Below, piece after piece: positions 14,574 to 22,207 of a DNA stretch of 25,669 nucleotides. Source of the DNA: Bacteroidales bacterium GP1 (GTDB lineage: Bacteria > Bacteroidota > Bacteroidia > Bacteroidales > Muribaculaceae); contig DAAI01000013.1 in the NCBI GenBank assembly GCA_001701105.1, positions 76,364 through 102,032 of the forward strand. The letters run 5' to 3'. The notes under the pieces are model-generated. The model was not told the DNA's origin and did no database searches. It saw only the letters and a program-made list of their open reading frames with translations. A program made the translations under genes and the position numbers. The first letter of the stretch is position 1. Every line of letters begins with the position of its first letter.

Positions 14574-17543
14574 TTATTTGAATCGACGGTTACCGGTAAG
14601 AGCGGGTTTCCCATCGTTATTGACGGTTCCTTTCTTCTTGTTAACAGCCATCATGACATTGTATGCAATCGGGGCGGCACAGTAGAGAGAGCAGAATGTA
14701 CCGACGATCACGCCGAAGATCATGGCAAACGTGAATGAACGGATAGTGTCGCCACCGAGGAAGAAGATGCAGAGAAGCACGAGCAGAGTGGAGAACGAAG
14801 TCATCACCGTACGGCTCAAAGTCTGGTTCAAGCTCTTGTTGAAGGTCTTGAAGCGGTCTTCTTTCGGATAGAGTCCCATCATTTCGCGGATACGGTCGAA
14901 CACTACCACCGTATCATTGATCTGATAACCGATGATTGTGAGGACGGCGGCTATAAACGACTGGTCGATCTCCATTGAGAAGGGCAGGAATCCCCAGCAG
15001 ATGGAGTAGAAGCCGATGATAAGGAAGGCCGTAAGAGCCACGGCAGCGAGAGCGCCGAGAGAGAAGGCCACATTCCGGAACCGGAGCAGGATGTAGAGGA
15101 ACATACAGGCAAGTGCTATGCTTACAGCCCATATTGCGTCACGGCGCATATCATCGGCCACCGATGGCCCGACTTTCTGAATCGACTGGATACCGCGCGA
15201 TTCATCCGCTACGACAAAGGCTTCTTTCGACATTGTATTGCCATTTACAGTAAGCTCGTCGCTGAGGCCCTGATAGAGGAGATCGGTGATTTCCGATTCG
15301 ATGCCTTCGGATTCCTCGGCAATCTTATAGCTCGTGGATATGCGCAGCTTTGAAGGATTGTCGATTGTGATTACGGCTACGGATACCGTAGGATCGTTGG
15401 CTTTCTCTTGGAAGAGGGTGGTGAGCTTCTGCTGAACTGCTTCTCGATCGACGTCCTTATCGAATTGTACCACATAGTTGCGGCCTCCTGAGAAGTCGAT
15501 ACCCTGATTCATGCCGCGGATAGCGAGAGAGGCGATGCCGATAACAATCAGCGTAACCCAGACGGCTGCGGCTGCCTTCCATTGGCCGAGGAAATTGACC
15601 TTCGGATTGGTAAGGAAGTTACGGCTCAGAGCAGTGGTGAAGGTCATATTGGCATTGCGACCGTTCTTAGTGATGAGGTCGAATGCGATACGCGTCAGGA
15701 ACACGGCGGTAAAGAATGAGCAGACAAGACCGATTATAAGGGTTGTCGCAAAGCCTTTGATCGGGCCGCTTCCGAAGATAAGGAGAATCACGCCGGTGAT
15801 TACCGAGGTAAGGTTCGAGTCGAAGATAGCGGAGAATGCGTTTCCGTAACCGTCGGCAATGGCTTGACGCAGTTTCTTACCCGTCTTTAATTCCTCTTTG
15901 GTGCGCTCGAAGATAAGCACATTGGCATCGACTGCCATACCGAGTGCCAGCACGATACCGGCAATACCCGACAGTGTCAGCACGGCCTGCAGCGAAGCGA
16001 GGATTCCGAGGGTGAAATAGAGGTTGAGGATAAGCCCTACGTTGGCCACAAGGCCGGGAATCCAACCATAGTAGGCCACCATGAGAATCATCAGCAGGAA
16101 GATGGCCACGATGAAGGAGATGAATCCCATCTGAATAGCTTCGGCACCCAGGCTCGGGCCAATGACATTGTTGCTTACCACATCTACTTTTGCCGACATC
16201 TTACCGCTCTTGAGCACATTGGCAAGGTCGTTGGCCTCCTCGGGGGTGAAATTACCGGTGATTTCGGAGCTGCCGCCGGTGATTTCATTATTTACATTCG
16301 GGAAAGAATAAACGGCATTGTCGAGCACGATGGCTATTGAGCGGCCGATGTTGTTGCGCGTGATGTTTGCCCATTCCTTTGCTCCGCGGTCGTTCATCTT
16401 CATTGTCACGAGATTGCCTCGCATATTGTCGAACTCGGACGATGCTGAAGTCACGGCGTCGCCTTCGAGGGCCGCATCCCCCTTGAGGGCTACAAGTTCC
16501 CAATAGGCCACGGTCTGGTCGGAGCCGTCGGCGCGCTTGATTACATTGCCGTTGGCATCGGTGGCCGGGAATTCGGCAGGCTTCACGCTCCACATAAGCG
16601 TGAGATCGGAAGGAAGAATCTTCTTGGCCACTTCGGTATTCACCAGAGAGTCGACGAGAGCCTTATTGGCCGGGGCAACCATTCCGACAACGGGGCTGCC
16701 ATTACGCTGAGCTCCTCCGAGAAGGGCATATAGATTCTGGGGGTTGATAGTGTCTTTCGCAAGCTCGGTGAAGAGACGCTGCATCTCACCCTGAATTTCA
16801 TTGTAGTTATAAACCTGATAGAACTCAAGGTTCGCGCTGGATTTCAGAAGCTCTGTAACGCGTTCCGGCTCTTTCACGCCCGGAAGCTCAAGAAGGATCT
16901 GTCCAGTCTTATCCTGAAGTTTCTGAATGTTAGGGGAAACGACACCAAATTGGTCGATACGGGTGCGGAAAATATTGAACGCGGCATCCACCTGGGAGTC
17001 CACCTGCTTTTCCAGAGCAGCAATCACTTCAGCGTTGGAAGAGTTGTTTTTCAGCTTGCTCATGTATTCACCCTCGCGGATGAAGAGGCCGGCCATAGTT
17101 CCTGGCTGCAGATAGCTACCCACTTTGGCGATGAAATCCTTGTCGGAACCTTTGGCTCCGGCTTCGCGTGCCTGCTTTATTGCGGCGTCAATCTGAGCGA
17201 GCTGACGTTCGCCCGACGCATATTGACGGAGAATGTCGGGAACGGAAATCTCAAGGACTACATTCATACCCCCCTTGAGGTCGAGGCCCATGCCCACCTC
17301 CATCTTGCGCACCTGATTATAGGTGTAGCCGAGATAGACTTTCTCTTTGTCGATGGAGTCGTTGAATTGTTTCAGGCTTTGCTTGTAGGAATCACTGGTC
17401 TCATCGTTGGTCTTCGACATCAGCTCCGCATACTCCTTGGCCTTCTTTTCGTAATGCGATGTTACGAAGGAGAAGGAGATGTAGAATCCGCAAATCAAAA
17501 CCAACAGAATGGCAATCGTGCTGATAAACCCTTTGTTCTGCAT
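14574..17543 (-). CDS. secDF: Fused protein translocase subunit SecDF
   Basis: Proton-driven factor of the Sec translocon that pulls exported proteins through on the periplasmic side. At 989 residues it contains SecD and SecF in one chain, as is normal in Bacteroidota. SecD half: first membrane helix at about 7-28, LDLKGG at 87-92, large periplasmic P1 domain, then helices from about 470 to 622 with GMAVDANVLIFERTKEEL (535-552; Asp539 in the conserved proton-relay position). SecF half: helix at about 660-675, GIDFSGGRNYVVQF (681-694), then helices from about 803 onward with GYQINDTVVVFDRIRE (872-887; Asp877). The tail after 968 is basic and polar. The gene stands alone, with a terminator downstream and a TAGTTTTG element about 35-40 bp upstream. 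Confidence 0.97.
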   Translation of the reverse strand: MQNKGFISTIAILLVLICGFYISFSFVTSHYEKKAKEYAELMSKTNDETSDSYKQSLKQFNDSIDKEKVYLGYTYNQVRKMEVGMGLDLKGGMNVVLEISVPDILRQYASGERQLAQIDAAIKQAREAGAKGSDKDFIAKVGSYLQPGTMAGLFIREGEYMSKLKNNSSNAEVIAALEKQVDSQVDAAFNIFRTRIDQFGVVSPNIQKLQDKTGQILLELPGVKEPERVTELLKSSANLEFYQVYNYNEIQGEMQRLFTELAKDTINPQNLYALLGGAQRNGSPVVGMVAPANKALVDSLVNTEVAKKILPSDLTLMWSVKPAEFPATDANGNVIKRADGSDQTVAYWELVALKGDAALEGDAVTSASSEFDNMRGNLVTMKMNDRGAKEWANITRNNIGRSIAIVLDNAVYSFPNVNNEITGGSSEITGNFTPEEANDLANVLKSGKMSAKVDVVSNNVIGPSLGAEAIQMGFISFIVAIFLLMILMVAYYGWIPGLVANVGLILNLYFTLGILASLQAVLTLSGIAGIVLALGMAVDANVLIFERTKEELKTGKKLRQAIADGYGNAFSAIFDSNLTSVITGVILLIFGSGPIKGFATTLIIGLVCSFFTAVFLTRIAFDLITKNGRNANMTFTTALSRNFLTNPKVNFLGQWKAAAAVWVTLIVIGIASLAIRGMNQGIDFSGGRNYVVQFDKDVDREAVQQKLTTLFQEKANDPTVSVAVITIDNPSKLRISTSYKIAEESEGIESEITDLLYQGLSDELTVNGNTMSKEAFVVADESRGIQSIQKVGPSVADDMRRDAIWAVSIALACMFLYILLRFRNVAFSLGALAAVALTAFLIIGFYSICWGFLPFSMEIDQSFIAAVLTIIGYQINDTVVVFDRIREMMGLYPKEDRFKTFNKSLNQTLSRTVMTSFSTLLVLLCIFFLGGDTIRSFTFAMIFGVIVGTFCSLYCAAPIAYNVMMAVNKKKGTVNNDGKPALTGNRRFK

Positions 17544-17576
17544 TGTTGTTGGCTGTTATTTTTATGTATTAATTTT

Positions 17577-17584
17577 CAAAACTA
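17577..17584 (-). promoter_or_regulatory. Candidate -7 promoter element for secDF
   Basis: Minus strand TAGTTTTG matches TAnnTTTG and would give a leader of about 25-30 nt. The -33 box is not clear. A second match, TATATTTG, lies further upstream at 17739-17746 and could be an alternative start. Confidence 0.42.
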
Positions 17585-17746
17585 TTGCAAGCGGTGCCAT
17601 TTAACGATCGACATTTAATCAACTTCATTTTGCCGACCGTTGATTTTCAACCACTTATTGCCTGACATCCGATAGGCAACCCCCTCTCCGGAGGCCCCGG
17701 AGATGTCGCTTTCAGAAATCAGACTTCTTTTCAGCCTGCAAATATA

Positions 17747-17772
17747 CCACTTTTTCTTGACTTTTGCATCAT
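17747..17772 (+). repeat. Left arm of inverted repeat flanking the restriction island
   Basis: Read inward, this is CCACTTTTTCTT, GAC, TTTTGCATCAT. The right arm at 22110-22137, read inward on the other strand, is CCACTTTTTCTT, TATAA, TTTTGCATCAT. Twenty-three positions are identical in two blocks of 12 and 11, with only the central 3 or 5 bases differing. Possible terminal inverted repeat of the island. Confidence 0.6.
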
Positions 17773-17965
17773 ATTCAAATGAAAAAATATTCGCAAAAGG
17801 TTCAACAATGGTTCGAAAGGCTTGGACATCATTCGCTTTCTATGCCTGCCGGGGGTTATTGAATGGAATCTATGGCATTTTTGACATCTATGCTTCTAAT
17901 TCTTTTCAAAAAACATCGGCACGGAATCTTTAGGGAAAGTTCCCCGAATATTTCGCAATCTTTAA

Positions 17966-18838
17966 TTAAAATGGAAAGTCCATACCATAGCTATTCATAG
18001 ATTCGTAAACATCAGAATTTTGATTTGAAAAGTATAAATCTTGAAGGTTATTTTGATATGTTGTGCGAATATTTGGATTATTTAATTCTTCTCTCCGCTT
18101 CTTCCCTAATGTAGCAAAGTCGCATTCTTTTTCTATTCCCAGAAACCTTCGCCCGGATAGATTAGCAGCAATACCAGTAGTGGAAGAACCGGCAAATGGA
18201 TCAAGAATCCAATCGTGTTCCTTTGTGCTGGCTAAGATGATACGGGTTAGAAGTGCCAAGGGTTTTTGTGTGGGATGTTTTCCGCAGGACTTTTCCCAAC
18301 GAGCAATTGCCGGGAGACGCCATACGTCAGTCATTTGCTTACCTCCATTGATAGCCTTCATCAGCTCATAGTTGTACTTATGAGGCAATTTGGGATTCTT
18401 ACGCGCCCAAAGGATGAATTCAGTTGAATAGGTGAAGAACCGACAAGATATATTAGGAGGAGGATTTGTTTTCGCCCATGTGATAACGTTTAGAATCTTG
18501 TAGCCAAGTTCGGTCAGTACGTTCGCTATAGAAAAGATGTTATGATGAGTACCGGAAATCCAAATAGTTCCGTTCTCCTTCAATTTTTCACGACATAGAC
18601 TTAACCATTTTCGGTTAAACTCAGTTATGGATTCCGGTGTGCCACCTTTGTCCCATTCTCCTTTATCGACACAAACAACCTTTCCCGCCTGATAGCTTAT
18701 TCCTCCATTGGAAAGGAAATAGGGCGGGTCTGCGAATATCATGTCAAATTTAAATTCAAACTGTGGGAGTATGTCAAAACAGTCACCATGTACAATGGTA
18801 AAGGCTCTGTCGTCTGATTTATAGAATGGAACAATCAT
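17966..18838 (-). CDS. dpnA: DpnA-like N6-adenine DNA methyltransferase (beta class)
   Basis: Second methylase of a DpnII-type system; the pneumococcal DpnA methylates adenine in GATC and accepts single-stranded DNA. From the chosen ATG (290 residues), motif IV FADPPYFLSNGG is at 35-46, followed by VVCVDKGEWDKGG, HPTQKP at 188-193 and motif I DPFAGSSTTG at 213-222; motif IV before motif I defines the beta class. The run FADPPYFLSNGGIS and the VDKGxWDK segment agree closely with my memory of DpnA. Motif I reads GSS where GSG is commoner. An in-frame ATG at 18904 would add 22 basic, Trp- and Arg-rich residues overlapping the gene before it; starting at 18838 leaves an 11 bp gap and gives MIVPFYKS, the family-like opening. 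It is the last gene of the operon. Confidence 0.88.
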   Translation of the reverse strand: MIVPFYKSDDRAFTIVHGDCFDILPQFEFKFDMIFADPPYFLSNGGISYQAGKVVCVDKGEWDKGGTPESITEFNRKWLSLCREKLKENGTIWISGTHHNIFSIANVLTELGYKILNVITWAKTNPPPNISCRFFTYSTEFILWARKNPKLPHKYNYELMKAINGGKQMTDVWRLPAIARWEKSCGKHPTQKPLALLTRIILASTKEHDWILDPFAGSSTTGIAANLSGRRFLGIEKECDFATLGKKRREELNNPNIRTTYQNNLQDLYFSNQNSDVYESMNSYGMDFPF

Positions 18839-18849
18839 AATCAAATATA

Positions 18850-20178
18850 TTAAGCCATTAATCCTCCACCTCCATCTCCGGTTTTCGTATATGCGCTCTG
18901 CCATCCAGTTGCGCCCAATATACTAATTGACTTTGGAGGTAAAAGATTCTTATGTTCATTGCATATCTTGCTAAAGGGACAAGCTTTGAGCTTTTTATCC
19001 TTAGGTAGACCCTTGACAAAATCAGTTTGAAGAATAGCTACTTCTCCCTCAGCATCACTACAAGGATATACCTTTCCAATTATAGAAGCTTTCACTCCCT
19101 TTATTCCATTTGCGTAGCACACCTGACAAGTCCGATTACGACTACTATGCCATCTGAATGTATGGTCATGGCTATCACATCGAAAAATGGCAAGACTATC
19201 TTTACAGAATTCTTTACCGACTACTTTGTACACAAAGAAATCCAACAGAGAAGGGCTTAGTGGAGATTCTTGAGGATATTTATTTCTCCATATTTCCCAA
19301 ACTCTACGCCATGCAGCTGCATTCATTTGCTCAATATAAGCATACTGATAGCAAAATATATCAAGGAAACTCGAGAGTAATGGAATGGCAGTCGTAATGA
19401 TTCCAGTACGCAATGCAACCTTCATGGTGTTTACGTCACTAGCAACATCTATACTTTCAAAACCTTTGATATTATTCCAAATTCCGAGGACCACCATATC
19501 TCGAATGAACATATCGGCTTTCTTGTTTCCGTATCCGGCATTACAGCCTATTAGTGCCTGTCTAAGTTTTGACACATCATTATCAAAGCATTTGATTATA
19601 TCAATAGGCGTACTATTATGATTTTTAACAAATGAAGCTATCGCGGAAGCATATTTTGAGCGCTTGTCTGACTGAGATTTATCCGTTAATCCAACCGCGC
19701 TAATGAATTTCTCTGGTGAGGCAATTATAATGTCTTCATCAAAAATTGAAGGATCGCTACTATACCGTTCCGCAAGAGGTCCAAATTTGAGAGAACCTCT
19801 AAAGTCTTGGTTTGCAGTGAACATTCTCACTCTGCAAACCTGAGCATCAGCCAATCCACAAGTATCCCAGATTTCTGAGAACGCCTTTCCTTCCGTAAGG
19901 ATATAAATGTCATGCAACGCATCGGCGACTTGCCCACATACGTCGTCGTTTATCTTACAATCCAGAATATCAATATAATTTTCATGCCAGAATTTATGGA
20001 ACTCTGAGAAATACTCAAAAGTCTGACCTAAGACATTTACTGATCCAATGCCATCATGCGTGGTATATAAGAAATCGTTAATGGTTCTAACGATTTCACG
20101 TGCAGAATCTATATCAAGAGTCGGTCTTGACTCCATGATATGTTTAATACAGGTCGCAAAATCATTTAGTTCTTTCAT
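18850..20178 (-). CDS. HhH-GPD DNA glycosylase-like protein embedded in DpnII operon
   Basis: A 442-residue protein without a name that I know. Residues 207-227 (QALIGCNAGYGNKKADMFIR) form a helix-hairpin-helix with the pattern GxGxKxAD seen in OGG1 (GVGTKVAD), placing Lys219 at the catalytic lysine. Residues 243-256 (IDVASDVNTMKVAL) match the strand-helix that carries the catalytic Asp (VPVDVH in OGG1), placing it at Asp248. The Lys-Asp distance is 29 rather than 18-19, so there is an insertion of about 10 residues. The C-terminal part has C334-x2-H337 with C351-x2-C354, and C400-x5-C406, possible metal sites; the end is Gly-rich. The first 120 residues are helical and unassigned. It starts in the endonuclease stop codon (ATGA). 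Glycosylase activity is inference; a non-catalytic DNA-binding role is the main alternative. Confidence 0.72.
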   Translation of the reverse strand: MKELNDFATCIKHIMESRPTLDIDSAREIVRTINDFLYTTHDGIGSVNVLGQTFEYFSEFHKFWHENYIDILDCKINDDVCGQVADALHDIYILTEGKAFSEIWDTCGLADAQVCRVRMFTANQDFRGSLKFGPLAERYSSDPSIFDEDIIIASPEKFISAVGLTDKSQSDKRSKYASAIASFVKNHNSTPIDIIKCFDNDVSKLRQALIGCNAGYGNKKADMFIRDMVVLGIWNNIKGFESIDVASDVNTMKVALRTGIITTAIPLLSSFLDIFCYQYAYIEQMNAAAWRRVWEIWRNKYPQESPLSPSLLDFFVYKVVGKEFCKDSLAIFRCDSHDHTFRWHSSRNRTCQVCYANGIKGVKASIIGKVYPCSDAEGEVAILQTDFVKGLPKDKKLKACPFSKICNEHKNLLPPKSISILGATGWQSAYTKTGDGGGGLMA

Positions 20179-21002
20179 CTATTCCGTATTTTATCAATGA
20201 AAGTGTTGATGTTTGTAAGATTATATACACTCGGAATGTGAGCAATGGCTTCTTCAAGTTTATTGCGAGCTGACTCCCATCCAATGCCGTCTGTTATCCA
20301 AACGAATTCAAATCCGGGAACAGCATTGATTTTCGGTGCAAGTTCAGAATATGAACGAGCCACCTCGTTGAGTTTAGAACCTCCTCCTGTATAGAAGTTC
20401 GCTTCTATCAGATAAGTCTTGTCTTTGGCTTTGACAACGAAATCAAATCTCTTATTGTCCGCGCCCAATGCTCTAACTATCTCAGGAAACTCTGTATAGT
20501 AGACTTCTTGGGCATATTGTATTCCATGTTTGTCGAAGATGTTAGCCACAAGATCCTCCATGATATGACCGCCTCTGTTTTTACGAGCATTGGAATCAAG
20601 ACCAACTTCAACTCCAAACACATAATCCACAAGGTTCTTTATCTGCTTTTTCTGGAATACATCTGTAAGCCCGGTTTCGTTCAAGAACTTTGTTACCTGC
20701 GCAGGAGAGGTGAAATAGTCGGAAACCAGGAGGATATTGCCATTCTCGTCAATAGCCTTCTTCTTGTCTTTTGTGCGCACGGCAATCAGAATATCCAAAA
20801 CAGAGAAAACTTTCGGATTCTCTTCCCATAGAAGCTTTACGGCCTTAGCCATATCTTCTTGCCCAATGAGATAATTAAGCTGATTGAGCTTTATAGAGAT
20901 AGCTTCTACGTTTGCCGCAACCTTCGGGAAATCCACAAAGTCTTTCAACGAGAAGTGGGTTTCCTTCAGTGGCTTCATAAATTCGTTAAAACGGTCTGCC
21001 AT
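20175..21002 (-). CDS. dpnB: DpnII-family type II restriction endonuclease (GATC)
   Basis: Cuts unmethylated GATC in the DpnII/MboI isoschizomer family. The 275-residue length fits. The core reads FDFVVKAKDKTYLIEANFYT (186-205), a PD-(D/E)xK-like arrangement with Asp187 and Glu200-x-Asn202, followed by GGGSKLNEVARSYSEL (206-221), which I recognise from DpnII relatives. GLDSNARKNRGGHIMEDLV (134-152) is a further family segment, and FVWITDGIGWESAR (233-246) closes the fold. The start is 3 bp after the DpnM-like methylase stop, so the methylase is translated first. The stop overlaps the start of the glycosylase-like gene. In Streptococcus pneumoniae the order is dpnM, dpnA, dpnB; here the endonuclease is second and dpnA last. 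Confidence 0.93.
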   Translation of the reverse strand: MADRFNEFMKPLKETHFSLKDFVDFPKVAANVEAISIKLNQLNYLIGQEDMAKAVKLLWEENPKVFSVLDILIAVRTKDKKKAIDENGNILLVSDYFTSPAQVTKFLNETGLTDVFQKKQIKNLVDYVFGVEVGLDSNARKNRGGHIMEDLVANIFDKHGIQYAQEVYYTEFPEIVRALGADNKRFDFVVKAKDKTYLIEANFYTGGGSKLNEVARSYSELAPKINAVPGFEFVWITDGIGWESARNKLEEAIAHIPSVYNLTNINTFIDKIRNR

Positions 21003-21005
21003 ATA

Positions 21006-21950
21006 TTATAAGTCAAAAAGGTTTGCAGGAGAACCTTGGAAGTCCTCGTAGTTTCTAATCAATAATTCTGTAAGAGTACCCCGTTTAGATGCATTGGCAT
21101 TAATGTTCCTTTTTGCGTAAACTCTTTCAATGAAAAAATCCTTGTAGAGTTCATCAAAGAATACATCCTCTGCATTACGACCCTTGCAGTCGGAATTACT
21201 GAGCATTTCTCTACAACCTTCCAATGAAAGAGAAGAATAAAAATCCTTGAGGCGAATCTGCTCATTATCATCGAAGGCTTCTTTTACATAAGAGTTGAAA
21301 CTTGATGTTGCATCCAATGGTCTATATGGAGGGTCAAAATAGAAGAAAGTATATCCATCTACATAATCGCCTGTACGGGCAAAGTCTCCATTAAGGATCA
21401 CTACTTTCTGTAAGAGTTCACTATCCGCGAGAATTAGAGATTCATCGCAGATAGTAGGATTTGAGTATCTACCAAACGGCACATTGAATCCTCCTTTAGA
21501 GTTTTCTCGATACAGACCGTTAAAACACGTGCGGTTTAAGAAAATCATATAAGCGGATTCTTCAATATCTGTAAGTTTTTCTTGGTTAAAACGAGAACGG
21601 ATATTCAGATATAGCTCTTTTTGAGCCTCAAAGTCTCCAACAGTTCTGAAACTTTCTTGCAATTCAGTTAAAGTGTCAATTAGAGAATAAGGATTATCTC
21701 TAATAGTAATGTAGGTCTTTACTAAATGAGGGTTTATATCATTGATGATAGCCTTCTTAATATTTGGATATTTCTGGAGCATAAAGAAAAGCATTGCTCC
21801 TCCACCTACAAATGGCTCTATATATGTTATGTCTTTCTCTCTCCTGAATGAATCCGGAAGGAAAGAATCAATAGTTGGTAGCAACTGGGTTTTGCCACCA
21901 GCCCATTTAAGGAATGGTTTCGCTTTAACTTTTGTCACGGTGTAGATCAT
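21006..21950 (-). CDS. dpnM: DpnM/Dam-family N6-adenine DNA methyltransferase (alpha class)
   Basis: Methylates adenine in double-stranded GATC and protects the host from the linked endonuclease. The 314-residue protein shows KPFLKWAGGKTQLLPTI (11-27, the AdoMet-binding WxGGK region), motif I YIEPFVGGGAM (43-53), the Dam-type segment AYMIFLNRTCFNGLYREN (133-150), and motif IV DPPY (206-209). Motif I before motif IV with the target-recognition region between them is the alpha class. It is first in the operon, with a promoter-like site about 160 bp upstream and a leader that can fold. An internal Asp- and Glu-rich stretch (about 225-275) is longer than in E. coli Dam. No control (C) protein gene is seen nearby. 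Sequence composition is AT-richer than in the flanking housekeeping genes. Confidence 0.93.
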   Translation of the reverse strand: MIYTVTKVKAKPFLKWAGGKTQLLPTIDSFLPDSFRREKDITYIEPFVGGGAMLFFMLQKYPNIKKAIINDINPHLVKTYITIRDNPYSLIDTLTELQESFRTVGDFEAQKELYLNIRSRFNQEKLTDIEESAYMIFLNRTCFNGLYRENSKGGFNVPFGRYSNPTICDESLILADSELLQKVVILNGDFARTGDYVDGYTFFYFDPPYRPLDATSSFNSYVKEAFDDNEQIRLKDFYSSLSLEGCREMLSNSDCKGRNAEDVFFDELYKDFFIERVYAKRNINANASKRGTLTELLIRNYEDFQGSPANLFDL

Positions 21951-21978
21951 ATGTGCTACAAACTATAATAAAGAAAAA

Positions 21979-22030
21979 CTCCTAAGTAGTATCTGAAGGC
22001 TGACCAATGCCTGCAACGACTACAGGGGAG
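21979..22030 (-). repeat. Imperfect inverted repeat in dpnM leader
   Basis: CTCCTAAGTAGT and ACTACAGGGGAG pair at 9 of 12 positions (a central 3 by 3 internal loop) and enclose a smaller AGGC/GCCT stem. It sits 29-80 bp upstream of the dpnM start, inside the predicted leader. It may be a regulatory RNA structure, or the end of the transcript from the lipoprotein gene upstream. Confidence 0.4.
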
Positions 22031-22109
22031 TTCTCATAGTTTTCCCGCCTTTTTCGATAGGGACTTCGGTTTTATTGAAGGGTCATTTTCAGATAAACGC
22101 TATATCTCT

Positions 22110-22137
22110 ATGATGCAAAATTATAAAGAAAAAGTGG
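22110..22137 (-). repeat. Right arm of inverted repeat flanking the restriction island
   Basis: Inverted partner of 17747-17772 (two identical blocks of 12 and 11 bases, centre 5 bases here against 3 there). The right arm also contains the -7 element of the probable dpnM promoter. Confidence 0.6.
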
Positions 22138-22146
22138 ATTGCGCAA
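22116..22146 (-). promoter_or_regulatory. Probable promoter of the DpnII operon
   Basis: Minus strand TTG (22146-22144), a 20 bp spacer and TAATTTTG (22123-22116) match the Bacteroidota promoter. Transcription would start near 22110 and leave a leader of about 160 nt before dpnM. The element overlaps the right inverted-repeat arm. Confidence 0.55.
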
Positions 22147-22207
22147 GAGTGTGAAGCATGACAATTGTCATGGAACTCATAGGCGATGGTTCACGGCGAT
22201 GTGAGGA

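Larger units (their letters stand above)
17544..17965. other. 422 bp region between secDF and the restriction island
   Basis: The part next to secDF holds its leader and promoter. From about 17760 composition shifts to AT-rich. At 17747-17772 is one arm of a 26 bp sequence found inverted at 22110-22137. A 41-codon open frame (17808-17933, +) shows no recognisable family and is not called as a gene. Confidence 0.55.

Noticed and set aside
17808..17933. 41-codon plus-strand open frame inside the left edge of the island
   Set aside because: No recognisable family, no ribosome-binding or promoter support, and unremarkable for AT-rich DNA; considered as a C protein or antitoxin but it lacks any helix-turn-helix pattern.
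17966..22137. Island considered as a prophage or integrative element
   Set aside because: No integrase, transposase, phage structural gene or tRNA attachment site was found; only the inverted repeats hint at mobility.
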